Of a stretch of 35,619 nt of DNA, positions 6,401 to 13,605 are shown piece by piece. How positions within the stretch are numbered: position 1 is the stretch's first letter; each line of letters begins with the position of its first letter. Under the pieces are notes generated by a model. It did no database searches, was not told the DNA's origin, and saw only the letters and a list, made by a program, of their open reading frames with translations. This DNA comes from an uncultured Oscillospiraceae bacterium (GTDB lineage: Bacteria > Bacillota > Clostridia > Oscillospirales > Oscillospiraceae), in assembly GCA_910588045.1 (NCBI GenBank), contig CAJUPS010000027.1:1-35619 (forward strand). Reading direction: 5' to 3'. Made by a program: the position numbers and the translations under genes.

Positions 6401-6413
6401 GCGAAACTTTTAT

Positions 6414-7454
6414 TTACAGCGTGTTCAGCTGGCGCAGCAGGACCGAGGAGATATTCTCGCAGGACGCCTGGATCTGCACCGCGCCGATGTTATAGGCCAC
6501 CATGGGCATACCGTAGACGACGCAGGAGTCCTTATCCTGGCCGATGGTGAACGCCCCGGCCTTGCGCATCTGGAGCAGACCGTCCGCCCCGTCCCGGCCC
6601 ATGCCGGTCATGATGATGCCCACCATCTTGCACCGCACCTGCTCCGCCATGGAGAAGAACAATGCGTCCACCGACGGGCGGTGTCCACTGACCTTTTCCC
6701 CTTGGGCGCAGGATACCGTGTACCGGGACCCGCTGCGCACAATGCGCATCTGATAGTCCGCCGGGGCCAGCAGGGCCAGGCCGCGGCGCACCTCGTCGCC
6801 GTTCTTCGCCTCCCGGACCTCCATGTTGCACAGGCGGTTGAGCCGCTCGGCATACATCTGGGTGAAGCCCGTGGGCATGTGCTGGACGATCAACATCCCG
6901 GGGATGTCGGCGGGAAGGCGCTTGAGGACCTCCAGCGTGGCCTCGGTGCCCCCGGTGGAGGCCCCAAGGGCAATAATCACATTGTCCAGGTTGGGGCGGG
7001 CTCCCAGGGGCGCCACGGGGGCGGCCTTGGTGATGCTGCTGGGGGGCGCCTGACGCACCTTGGCGCCCGCGGCGGAGATCACCTTCTGGGTCAGGTTGTT
7101 GATAAAGACGTCGTTGCTCTGGCTGGAATCCGGCTTCCGGACGAAATCCACCGCACCGGCGGACAGGGCGTCGAACACCCGGAGATTCAGCGAGGACACC
7201 AGGATTACCGGCAGGGGGTACTTGGGGAGCAGCTGCTTGAGGAAGTCCAGGCCGCTCATGCCCGGCATCTCAATATCGGATGTGATGACGTCGGGACGCA
7301 TCTGGGGAATCTTCGCCATGGCGTCTCGGGGGTTGAAGGCGGTGCCCACAATCTCGATCCGGGGGTGCTTGCCCAGCCCCTGGGTGATGATTGTACGAGC
7401 CAAGACAGAGTCGTCCACCACCATTACCCGAATTTTCTTATTGGCAGACCACAT
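6414..7454 (-). CDS. cheB: Chemotaxis response regulator protein-glutamate methylesterase CheB
   Basis: CheB removes methyl groups from (and deamidates) chemoreceptor glutamates, giving adaptation after CheA phosphorylates it. The protein has 346 residues. The N-terminal receiver domain (about 7-125) has the acidic pair D14/D15, the phospho-acceptor D60 in TSDIEMPGMSG, and a late KP motif (FVRKPD). The C-terminal esterase domain (about 160-346) shows the catalytic serine in GASTGGTEA, the histidine in VQHMPTGF, and the aspartate in MTGMGRDGADG. The start at 7454 has an AAGGAGG ribosome binding site about 12 bases upstream, slightly far. It is the last gene of the che operon, 59 bases after cheR, and is followed by the hairpin array. 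Confidence 0.97.
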   Translation of the reverse strand: MWSANKKIRVMVVDDSVLARTIITQGLGKHPRIEIVGTAFNPRDAMAKIPQMRPDVITSDIEMPGMSGLDFLKQLLPKYPLPVILVSSLNLRVFDALSAGAVDFVRKPDSSQSNDVFINNLTQKVISAAGAKVRQAPPSSITKAAPVAPLGARPNLDNVIIALGASTGGTEATLEVLKRLPADIPGMLIVQHMPTGFTQMYAERLNRLCNMEVREAKNGDEVRRGLALLAPADYQMRIVRSGSRYTVSCAQGEKVSGHRPSVDALFFSMAEQVRCKMVGIIMTGMGRDGADGLLQMRKAGAFTIGQDKDSCVVYGMPMVAYNIGAVQIQASCENISSVLLRQLNTL

Positions 7455-7513
7455 ATTGCGACTGGGCCTCCTTATTTAAGGATGGGGGGATGGAAAACGG
7501 GATAACGCGCCCC

Positions 7514-8326
7514 TTATTTCTTCTGGAAGGTGGAGGGCGCTACGGTCGTGAAGGGGGAGTTCTTGCTGAGGTTCTCGGAGTGGCTGATCATAAAGTAGCC
7601 GCCGGGAACCAACGCGTCGTAGAACCGGCGCATCAAGGCGTCCTTGGTGGGCTGGTCGAAGTAGATCATGACATTCCGGCAGAAGATGACGTCGAACTTG
7701 ACGCGGAACTTGATGGGGTCCATCAGGTTGAAGGTCTGGAAGATCACGTTGTCCCGGATGATGGGGGCCACCATGTACTGCTTGCCGTCGCCGACGGGCC
7801 GGAAATACTTCTTCTTCCAGGCGGGGGGAATGGTGTCCGGCAGCTCGTAGACCCCGCGCTTGGCGCTGGCCAGGGCCTTCTGGGAGATGTCGGTGGCCAG
7901 CACCCGGGTGTCCCACAGGTGGGCCTGGGGGCCCAGAAACTCCTTGATGTGGATGGAGATATTGTAGGGCTCCTCACCGCTGGAGCAGCCCGCGCTCCAG
8001 ATGGCCAGGGATCTGTCCCGCTGGTGCTTCTTCACCAGGTCGGGGAGAATGGTGTGCTGGAAAAAGTCAAAGTGCTCCTGCTCCCGCATGAAAAAGGTGT
8101 AGTTGGTGGTCAGTCGGTTGAGCACCAGCTCCATGTCCGCGGGGTCCTGCTTTTTCAGCAGGTCGGAGACGAAGGGCCCGAAGTCGTGGTAGCCCTTTTG
8201 ACTCAACAGGGAGGAGAGACGGCTGGTGACCAGCTGTCTCTTCTGGCTGAGATCGATCCCGTAATGGCCGTGGATGAATTGGACGAGCTTGTAGAAATCT
8301 TCGTTGCTAATGTTGGTCAGGGGCAC
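7514..8326 (-). CDS. cheR: Chemotaxis protein methyltransferase CheR
   Basis: CheR methylates chemoreceptor glutamates using S-adenosylmethionine, opposing CheB. The protein has 270 residues. The N-terminal helical domain (about 1-75) contains YGIDLSQKRQLVTSRLSSLL, followed by the family motif LTTNYTFFMRE. The SAM-binding Rossmann domain has IWSAGCSSGEEPYNISI, the acidic VLATDIS, and VIFCRNVMIYFDQPTKDALMRRFYDALVPGGYFMISHSE. No C-terminal TPR or pentapeptide-binding extension is present. It uses a GTG start at 8326, preceded by a strong AAAGGAGGAG site at proper spacing. It lies between cheW and cheB. Confidence 0.97.
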   Translation of the reverse strand: MPLTNISNEDFYKLVQFIHGHYGIDLSQKRQLVTSRLSSLLSQKGYHDFGPFVSDLLKKQDPADMELVLNRLTTNYTFFMREQEHFDFFQHTILPDLVKKHQRDRSLAIWSAGCSSGEEPYNISIHIKEFLGPQAHLWDTRVLATDISQKALASAKRGVYELPDTIPPAWKKKYFRPVGDGKQYMVAPIIRDNVIFQTFNLMDPIKFRVKFDVIFCRNVMIYFDQPTKDALMRRFYDALVPGGYFMISHSENLSKNSPFTTVAPSTFQKK

Positions 8327-8350
8327 GGTGGTCTCCTCCTTTGTAATGCG

Positions 8351-8824
8351 TTATTCATGCAGAAGGAGGCCGCAGTCCAGAATCAGCAGGGTCTTCCCAT
8401 CCGGCAGGGAACACATGCCAGAGATCAGCTTCTGCGGATTCTGGGTGGGCATAGGCAGGATGGAATCCCGGACAACATCCACCATCTTGTCTACGCCGTC
8501 TACCAGGATGCCAATGCTGTCGCTGCCCTCGTTGACCACCATAATGCAGTTCTCGTCGGCTTGGGGCTTGCCCAGGCGGAGACGGATGTCGATGATAGGG
8601 ATGATCTGCCCCCGCAGATTGATGATCCCCCGCACGTAGTGGGGCACCCGGGGCAGGCGGGTGATGGAGTGGTCCGTGATGATCGTCTCCACCTTCTCCG
8701 CGTCCACGCCGTAGAGCAGCCCGTCGGAGATGCAGATGAGATACTTGACGGTCTGGACCTCCCCGGCGCCGTCTTCCAGCGCGGGGACGGTGATCTCGTT
8801 GTTATAGACATTTTCATCTGCCAT
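8351..8824 (-). CDS. cheW: Chemotaxis adaptor protein CheW
   Basis: CheW couples chemoreceptors to the CheA kinase in the membrane-associated signalling array. The 157 residues consist of one CheW domain with short tails: VQTVKYLICISDGLLYGVDAEKVETIITDHSITRLPRVPHYVRGIINLRGQIIPIIDIRLRLG is the diagnostic core, followed by ILVDGVDKMVDV. It begins 22 bases after cheA and has an AAGGGAG ribosome binding site. CheR follows after 24 bases. No receptor gene lies in the window, so the MCPs it serves are encoded elsewhere. Confidence 0.96.
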   Translation of the reverse strand: MADENVYNNEITVPALEDGAGEVQTVKYLICISDGLLYGVDAEKVETIITDHSITRLPRVPHYVRGIINLRGQIIPIIDIRLRLGKPQADENCIMVVNEGSDSIGILVDGVDKMVDVVRDSILPMPTQNPQKLISGMCSLPDGKTLLILDCGLLLHE

Positions 8825-8846
8825 GGCTATGTAGCTCCCTTCTTAA

Positions 8847-10949
8847 TCAAATCATGCCCTGGGCGGCGCTGTAGAGATTGGCCACATCCAGGATGATGCT
8901 GATGCTGCCGTCGCCCATGATGCTGCACCCGGTAATGCCGCAGCTCTTCACATCGAAGCTGTTGACGTAAGCGGGCAGGGGCTTGACCACGATCTGCTGC
9001 TGTCCCAGCAGCTCATCCACGAACAGGCAGTAGCTGCGCTCCCCGGCCTCCAATCGCACGAGGATGCCATCCTCGATGTTGTCGTGGCCGCCCTCCAGGC
9101 CGAAGAGGTCCTTGGCCCGGACAATGGGGTAGAAATTATCCTGGAATTTCATCATCTCGCCCCGGGCCGGGTCGTGGATGATCTCGTCCGCCGCTACGCG
9201 GGCGGAGGAGCGGATGTTGTTGATGGGGATGGTGAAGAGGCTCTCGCCCACGCTGACCTCCATGCCGTCCATGATGGCCATGGTCAGGGGGATCTTCAGC
9301 GTGGTGGTCATGCCCTTGCCCCACTCGCTGGAGATGGACACGGTGCCGCCCACGTCGGCCACGTTCTTCTTCACCACGTCCATGCCCACGCCTCTGCCGG
9401 AGAACTCGGTGACCTCGGTGTTGGTAGAGAAGCCGGGCATCATCATGAAGCCCAGGATCTCCTTCTGGCTGTAGTCGTGGTCCGGGTCCGCCAGGCCCTG
9501 GCGGATGGCCTTGCCCAGGATGGCCTGGGTGTCCGCGCCCTTGCCGTCGTCCTTGATCTCGATGATGACCTCGCTGCCGGTGTGGCGGGCGGAGAGGATG
9601 ATCTCGCCCACGGGGTCCTTCCCGGCGGCGACGCGCTCGGCCTCCGTCTCCTCCAGGCCGTGGTCCATGGAGTTGCGCACGATGTGCATGATGGGGTCGC
9701 TGATGCCGTCCACGATGGTCTTATCCACCTCGGTGTCCTCGCCGATAAGGGTGAGGCGGGCCTTCTTGCCCAGCTTCTTGCTCATGTCGCGGACGATGCG
9801 GTTCATCTTCTGGAAGGTGCTGGACACGGGGACCATGCGCAGGGACATGGACACATCCTGGAGGTCGTCGGTGAGCTTGCGCAGCTCCCGGGCGGACTTG
9901 GTGAAGTTGTCCAGACGCAGCCCCTTCAGGTCGGGGGAGGCCGTGACCATGGACTCGGTGATGACGATCTCGCTGACGACGGCCATGAGCTGGTCGAGCT
10001 TGGAGAGATTGACGCTGATGAGGCTCTCCTTGGCGTGCTGCTGCCCGCCTGCTGCGGCCGCAGGTGCGGCGGCGGGAGCGGCGGGGGACGCCTTCGCCTC
10101 GGGGGCGGGAGCGGCGGGCGCCGCTGCCGCGGGGGCCGCCTCCTGGGCGGGGGCGGCGGGCTTTTCCTCCGGGGCGGGCGCAGCCGCGGGGGCCTCCGCC
10201 TTGGCGGCGTCCACGGTTTCATAGGAGGAGACGCTGCCCGCGCCCTGGATGGCGGAGATGGCGCAGTCCCGCTCCCCGGCCTCTCTGAACCAGAGGCAGA
10301 AGCCGCCCTCGGCGATGGCCTCGGAGGTGGAGGGGTCGTTCTCCACGTTCTGGGGCACGGTGATGAAGTCGCCGCTGTAATCCTTCACGGCGGTCACCAG
10401 CATGAAGGCCCGCAGGTTCTCCATGCCGCTGCCCTCGTCGAAAAAGACGCGGATGCCGAAGGGATACGCCTGATCGGCGGCCTCCGCGGCGGGCGCGGGA
10501 GAAGCGGAAGAATTTTCCACCTCCTCCGGGCCGCCGCCGTTCTGAATTTTGTTGATAAGACTATTAATTTTATCTACGATACTGTCGATAGATTCAGAGA
10601 GAGCTTCGCCGTTTTCCACCTTCTCGATTTCGCTCCGGAAGAAGTCCACCGCCTGAAAGAGCATGTCGAACAGCTCCGGGCGAAGCGATTCGGGGACGAC
10701 GTCGATGGTCTTTTCCCGGATGATAAAGAAAAGATCCTCGATCCGGTGGGCCACGGTCATGAGGGAGGAGAACTCCATCATGGCGGAGGAACCCTTGATC
10801 GTGTGCATAATGCGGAAGATCTCATTGACGCTGTCCTGAGAGAACGTGTCCGCCTGCTCCGCCGCCAGAAGGATCCCGTCGAGCTGCTCAAGCAGGGTGT
10901 TCGTCTCATACAGATACATATCCAGGATGCTGTCGCTGCCACTACCCAT
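8847..10949 (-). CDS. cheA: Chemotaxis sensor histidine kinase CheA
   Basis: CheA autophosphorylates in response to receptor state and passes phosphate to CheY and CheB. The protein has 700 residues. The P1/HPt domain at the N terminus has phospho-histidine H49 in RIMHTIKGSSAMM. A P2-like domain spans about 160-260 (PFGIRVFFDEGSGMENLRAFML). A long Ala/Pro linker (about 265-325) leads to P3 dimerisation helices (SKLDQLMAVVSEIVITES). The P4 ATPase has an N box (MHIVRNSMDHGLE), DDGKGAD, and GRGVGMDVVKKNV. The C-terminal P5 domain binds CheW. The ATG at 10949 is preferred over 11006 because AAAGGTGG lies 7 bases upstream. It is the first gene of the che operon. CheY, CheC and CheD are not present in the window. 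Confidence 0.97.
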   Translation of the reverse strand: MGSGSDSILDMYLYETNTLLEQLDGILLAAEQADTFSQDSVNEIFRIMHTIKGSSAMMEFSSLMTVAHRIEDLFFIIREKTIDVVPESLRPELFDMLFQAVDFFRSEIEKVENGEALSESIDSIVDKINSLINKIQNGGGPEEVENSSASPAPAAEAADQAYPFGIRVFFDEGSGMENLRAFMLVTAVKDYSGDFITVPQNVENDPSTSEAIAEGGFCLWFREAGERDCAISAIQGAGSVSSYETVDAAKAEAPAAAPAPEEKPAAPAQEAAPAAAAPAAPAPEAKASPAAPAAAPAAAAGGQQHAKESLISVNLSKLDQLMAVVSEIVITESMVTASPDLKGLRLDNFTKSARELRKLTDDLQDVSMSLRMVPVSSTFQKMNRIVRDMSKKLGKKARLTLIGEDTEVDKTIVDGISDPIMHIVRNSMDHGLEETEAERVAAGKDPVGEIILSARHTGSEVIIEIKDDGKGADTQAILGKAIRQGLADPDHDYSQKEILGFMMMPGFSTNTEVTEFSGRGVGMDVVKKNVADVGGTVSISSEWGKGMTTTLKIPLTMAIMDGMEVSVGESLFTIPINNIRSSARVAADEIIHDPARGEMMKFQDNFYPIVRAKDLFGLEGGHDNIEDGILVRLEAGERSYCLFVDELLGQQQIVVKPLPAYVNSFDVKSCGITGCSIMGDGSISIILDVANLYSAAQGMI

Positions 10950-11036
10950 AAAAACGCCACCTTTTCCCGTATTTTTTCTGTTCCCCGCGGGGGGCCAAAA
11001 GGGCAAAATTCCCCCGCGCTGATTTCATCATCATAA

Positions 11037-11063
11037 TTATCGGCAGGATGCCCACTAAAAATA
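11037..11063 (-). promoter_or_regulatory. Candidate sigma-28 (SigD/FliA)-type promoter for the che operon
   Basis: On the minus strand GCCGATAA (11037-11044) equals the sigma-28 -10 consensus. At 15 bases upstream the -35 position reads TATT (11060-11063), only half matching TAAA. It sits about 90 bases ahead of the cheA start, and chemotaxis genes are common sigma-28 targets. The weak -35 keeps this tentative. Confidence 0.4.
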
Positions 11064-11088
11064 AGACATCCGCCAACTTAATTATTTT

Positions 11089-11131
11089 CCATACCGCGCG
11101 GCGGGGAAAAATCCGCCGGTCCCCGGTATGG
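11089..11131 (+). other. Two-part stem-loop in the leader of the FliK-like gene
   Basis: The outer stem CCATACC/GGTATGG (11089-11095 with 11125-11131) and the inner stem GGCGG/CCGCC (11100-11104 with 11113-11117) end 23 bases before the start at 11155. It may influence translation, or mark a boundary between the divergent cheA and FliK-like transcripts. Confidence 0.4.
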
Positions 11132-11154
11132 AAGGATTGATTGGAGTGTCGCTC

Positions 11155-12588
11155 ATGCCAGATCTGCTCGGTGTAACCAATGCGGTCCCAGGAAATGACG
11201 CCAACTTAATAAACCGGAACATGCCCTCCATCCCCAACGACCCGAGGGTACAGAACGCGCCGGACCTCAACCGGGTCAGCCGTCCGGACAACCGCGCGGA
11301 GCGGCAGGACGCCGGAGAGACCGGCAGTCAGGCGGCCCGCTACGATTCCAACTACCTCACCTTCCTCCAGCGAATGAGCGAGACGCCGGGGCTGGTGCGC
11401 ACCATGACCGAGGTGCTGCGCTCCTACCAGGGCACCCGGGTCTCCTCCGGCATGGAGGAGGGCATCGCGGTGGAGATGAGCACCCTGCTGGAGATGCTGA
11501 AGATGGACGAGGGGGAGTTCGGGGAATTTTTCCGCTCCCAGATGCAGCTGGGCAACCGGTTTTCCGGCCCCCTGTTCAACATCCTGCGGGAGGCCTACGC
11601 GGGTAGCAGCTCCGAGGCGCTGCGGGGCAGCATCCTCCAGTTCCTCAAGCGCTACAGCGACTACTCCTCCTCCGGGCACGTCCAGGGGAACCTGCTCAGG
11701 ACCCTCACCCGGCTGACGCGGTCCATCCCCTCCAGCTACGGCAACCAGCTGCTGGGGATGGTCTCGGACCTGGAGGGGAAGATGGCCTCCGGGGACCGCG
11801 CGGGAGCGCTGAAGCTGCTCCAGGGGACCATCATGCCCTTCCTGGCGGGGTACACCTCCCGGACCAACGACATGGGACTCAGCCGGGCGCTGATCTCGCT
11901 GCTGGCCCTGGACGTGGCCCGGTACGAGAGCGGATCCAAGGAGGGGGTCATGCAGGCCTTCCGGCAGCTGGGCGGCAGCGCCGCCCTGCGGGAGAAGCTG
12001 GGGGGCGTGAGCGAGGTGGACCTGCTGCGGCTCCTGGAGCGGAGCACCTTCGCCCAGGCCGCCGGGAAGGACCGGTTCGCCGAGCAGCTGGCCCAGACGG
12101 CCCAGCGGGCCCTCCGGGGCGGGGCGGGCATGGAGGCCCAGGACGCCTTCCGCAACATCGTCTCCGCCTTCCTCATCAACGAGAGCGTGTATATGCCCCT
12201 GACCCACCTGGCGCTGCCCCTGGAGTGGCAGGGGAAGATGATGTTCAGCGAGCTGTGGGTGGACCCGGATGCGGAGGACAACCTCAAGAAGGGCAACGGG
12301 GAGCGGGAGAACACCATCCGCTTCCTCTTCAAGATGGACATCCAGGGGCTGGGATTCTTCGATATGGTGCTGACCTGCCAGCGGGACAACGTGGACCTCC
12401 AAATTTTCGGTCCCCCGGCGGTGTCCGACTTTGCGGGGATGGTCCAGGGGGAAATGGGCCGTATCCTCAGCGACAACGGGCTTAAGCCCGTGAACGTCCA
12501 GGTGCAGACCATGGAGCGCCCCCTGGACGTGTCCGCCGTATTCCCCAAGATCTATGAAGGAGAGAACAGTATCAATGTCAGCGCATGA
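11155..12588 (+). CDS. FliK C-terminal-like (flagellar hook-length control related) protein
   Basis: 477 residues, no signal peptide. The N-terminal region (about 1-60) is polar and disordered-looking. The middle is helical (NYLTFLQRMSETPGLVRTMTEVLRSY, SILQFLKRYSDY). The C-terminal region from about residue 345 has the FliK C-terminal pattern: LPLEWQGKMMFSELWVDPD, then IRFLFKMDIQGLGFFDMVLTCQRDNVDLQIFGP, ending in LSDNGLKPVNVQVQT. The start at 11155 has a TTGGAGTG site; the ATG at 11128 lies inside a hairpin and lacks one. It overlaps the FlhB-like gene by 14 bases. The pair resembles ylqG-ylqH of Bacillus subtilis, a FliK/FlhB-like pair outside the flagellar operon. A true hook-length role is doubtful. 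Confidence 0.65.
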   Translation: MPDLLGVTNAVPGNDANLINRNMPSIPNDPRVQNAPDLNRVSRPDNRAERQDAGETGSQAARYDSNYLTFLQRMSETPGLVRTMTEVLRSYQGTRVSSGMEEGIAVEMSTLLEMLKMDEGEFGEFFRSQMQLGNRFSGPLFNILREAYAGSSSEALRGSILQFLKRYSDYSSSGHVQGNLLRTLTRLTRSIPSSYGNQLLGMVSDLEGKMASGDRAGALKLLQGTIMPFLAGYTSRTNDMGLSRALISLLALDVARYESGSKEGVMQAFRQLGGSAALREKLGGVSEVDLLRLLERSTFAQAAGKDRFAEQLAQTAQRALRGGAGMEAQDAFRNIVSAFLINESVYMPLTHLALPLEWQGKMMFSELWVDPDAEDNLKKGNGERENTIRFLFKMDIQGLGFFDMVLTCQRDNVDLQIFGPPAVSDFAGMVQGEMGRILSDNGLKPVNVQVQTMERPLDVSAVFPKIYEGENSINVSA

Positions 12589-12934
12589 GAGAGGACGGGG
12601 CGCGGGGAGAGCCGTGGCCCTGAGCTATGACGGCGGCTCCGGCGCGCCGGTGGTGGTGGCCTCGGGCATGGGGTACGTGGCGGAGAAGATCGTGGAGGTG
12701 GCCGCGGAGAGCGGCGTGCCCGTCTACGAGGACAACTCCCTGGCCACCATGCTCTCCCAGCTCTCCCTGGGGCAGGAGATCCCGGATTCCCTGTACCGGG
12801 CCATTGTGGAGATTTACGTGTACTTTCTGAATTTTGACCCCGCCGACCCGGACAAGGCGAAGCGGCAGCGGCAGGAGAGGCAGGCGGCTCCCGCGGAGGG
12901 CAGCGGCCATGTGGAGGAAGGAGGAGCAAGATAG
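12575..12934 (+). CDS. Stand-alone FlhB C-terminal-domain homologue (YlqH/FlhX-like)
   Basis: 119 residues. The core AVALSYDGGSGAPVVVASGMGYVAEKIVEVAAESGVPVYEDNSLATMLSQLSLGQEIPDSLYRAIVEIYVYF matches the cytoplasmic domain of the FlhB/YscU/EscU export switch family. In that family this domain selects secretion substrates in flagellar and type III export. The membrane domain and the NPTH self-cleavage motif are absent, so this is not FlhB itself. The start at 12575 follows a GGAGAG site located inside the upstream gene. The 3' end (KAKRQRQERQAAPAEG) is charged and low-complexity. It touches the PilZ gene by one base, so the three genes are one operon. Confidence 0.85.
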   Translation: MSAHERGRGAGRAVALSYDGGSGAPVVVASGMGYVAEKIVEVAAESGVPVYEDNSLATMLSQLSLGQEIPDSLYRAIVEIYVYFLNFDPADPDKAKRQRQERQAAPAEGSGHVEEGGAR

Positions 12935-13521
12935 TGGAGAGATTGTATCTCATTTTGGACAGCTCGGGTTCTGCCCTGGCCCAGGCGGTGCTGGAGTCCC
13001 CCCGGATCACGGAGGTGGTGCAGCTGCGCCTGACGAAGGAGACGGACCTGGACTTCCAGCAGATTGGGGAGATCCAGTGCATCGGACTGGACAACAGCTC
13101 GGCATCCATGCGGGGCACCGTGACGATGCAGCGGGGCGAGCGGCTGGTGATCCGGCCGGGGGCCATGCTGGGCGAGGAGGCCCGGGAGAACCTGCGGATC
13201 CAGACGGACTTCGAGAGCGTCATGTACCCCGTCTCCGGCTACTGGAAGGGCCAGAAGGGCATCCGGGGCCACGACCTCAGCTGCGGCGGCATCGCCTTCC
13301 ACACCGAGCGGGCGCTGAAGGTGGGCGAGGTGGTACAGATCGTGCTGCCCGTCACCGACTCGCCGCTGCTTCTGCACACCAGGATCCTGCGGCAGCTGGA
13401 CACCGACGAGGCCTGGCCCCTGTATGCCGCCCGGTTCACCAACCTCTGCCTGGATGAGGAGATGGCCATCCGCAAGGCGGTGTTCAGCATCCAGGTCAGC
13501 GCACCGAGGCCGAAACAATAG
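12934..13521 (+). CDS. PilZ-domain protein, predicted c-di-GMP receptor
   Basis: 195 residues with a GTG start at 12934 (GGAGGAG site; the stop codon of the previous gene shares one base). The N-terminal part (about 1-75) resembles a YcgR-type or beta-barrel lead-in. The PilZ domain (about 80-185) has both c-di-GMP-binding motifs: RxxxR as R84-E-N-L-R88 and DxSxxG as D114-L-S116-C-G-G119, then IAFHTERALKVGEVVQIVLPV. Such proteins commonly control flagellar rotation, export or exopolysaccharide. Being third in an operon with FliK- and FlhB-like proteins suggests c-di-GMP control of motility or surface assembly, which is inference. Confidence 0.88.
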   Translation: MERLYLILDSSGSALAQAVLESPRITEVVQLRLTKETDLDFQQIGEIQCIGLDNSSASMRGTVTMQRGERLVIRPGAMLGEEARENLRIQTDFESVMYPVSGYWKGQKGIRGHDLSCGGIAFHTERALKVGEVVQIVLPVTDSPLLLHTRILRQLDTDEAWPLYAARFTNLCLDEEMAIRKAVFSIQVSAPRPKQ

Positions 13522-13605
13522 CGTTTTCCCGCCGCGGCGGAGGCCGGGGCGGTTTTCCACCGGCGAATCGCGTCTTTTTCACCGTTCAGAAAGGAGCTTT
13601 TTTCT

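Noticed and set aside
9084..11036. 650-codon open frame opposite cheA
   Set aside because: cheA is unmistakable on the minus strand, and the opposite frame has no recognisable domains.
12575..12934. Functional FlhB
   Set aside because: There are no transmembrane helices and no NPTH cleavage motif; only the cytoplasmic domain is encoded.
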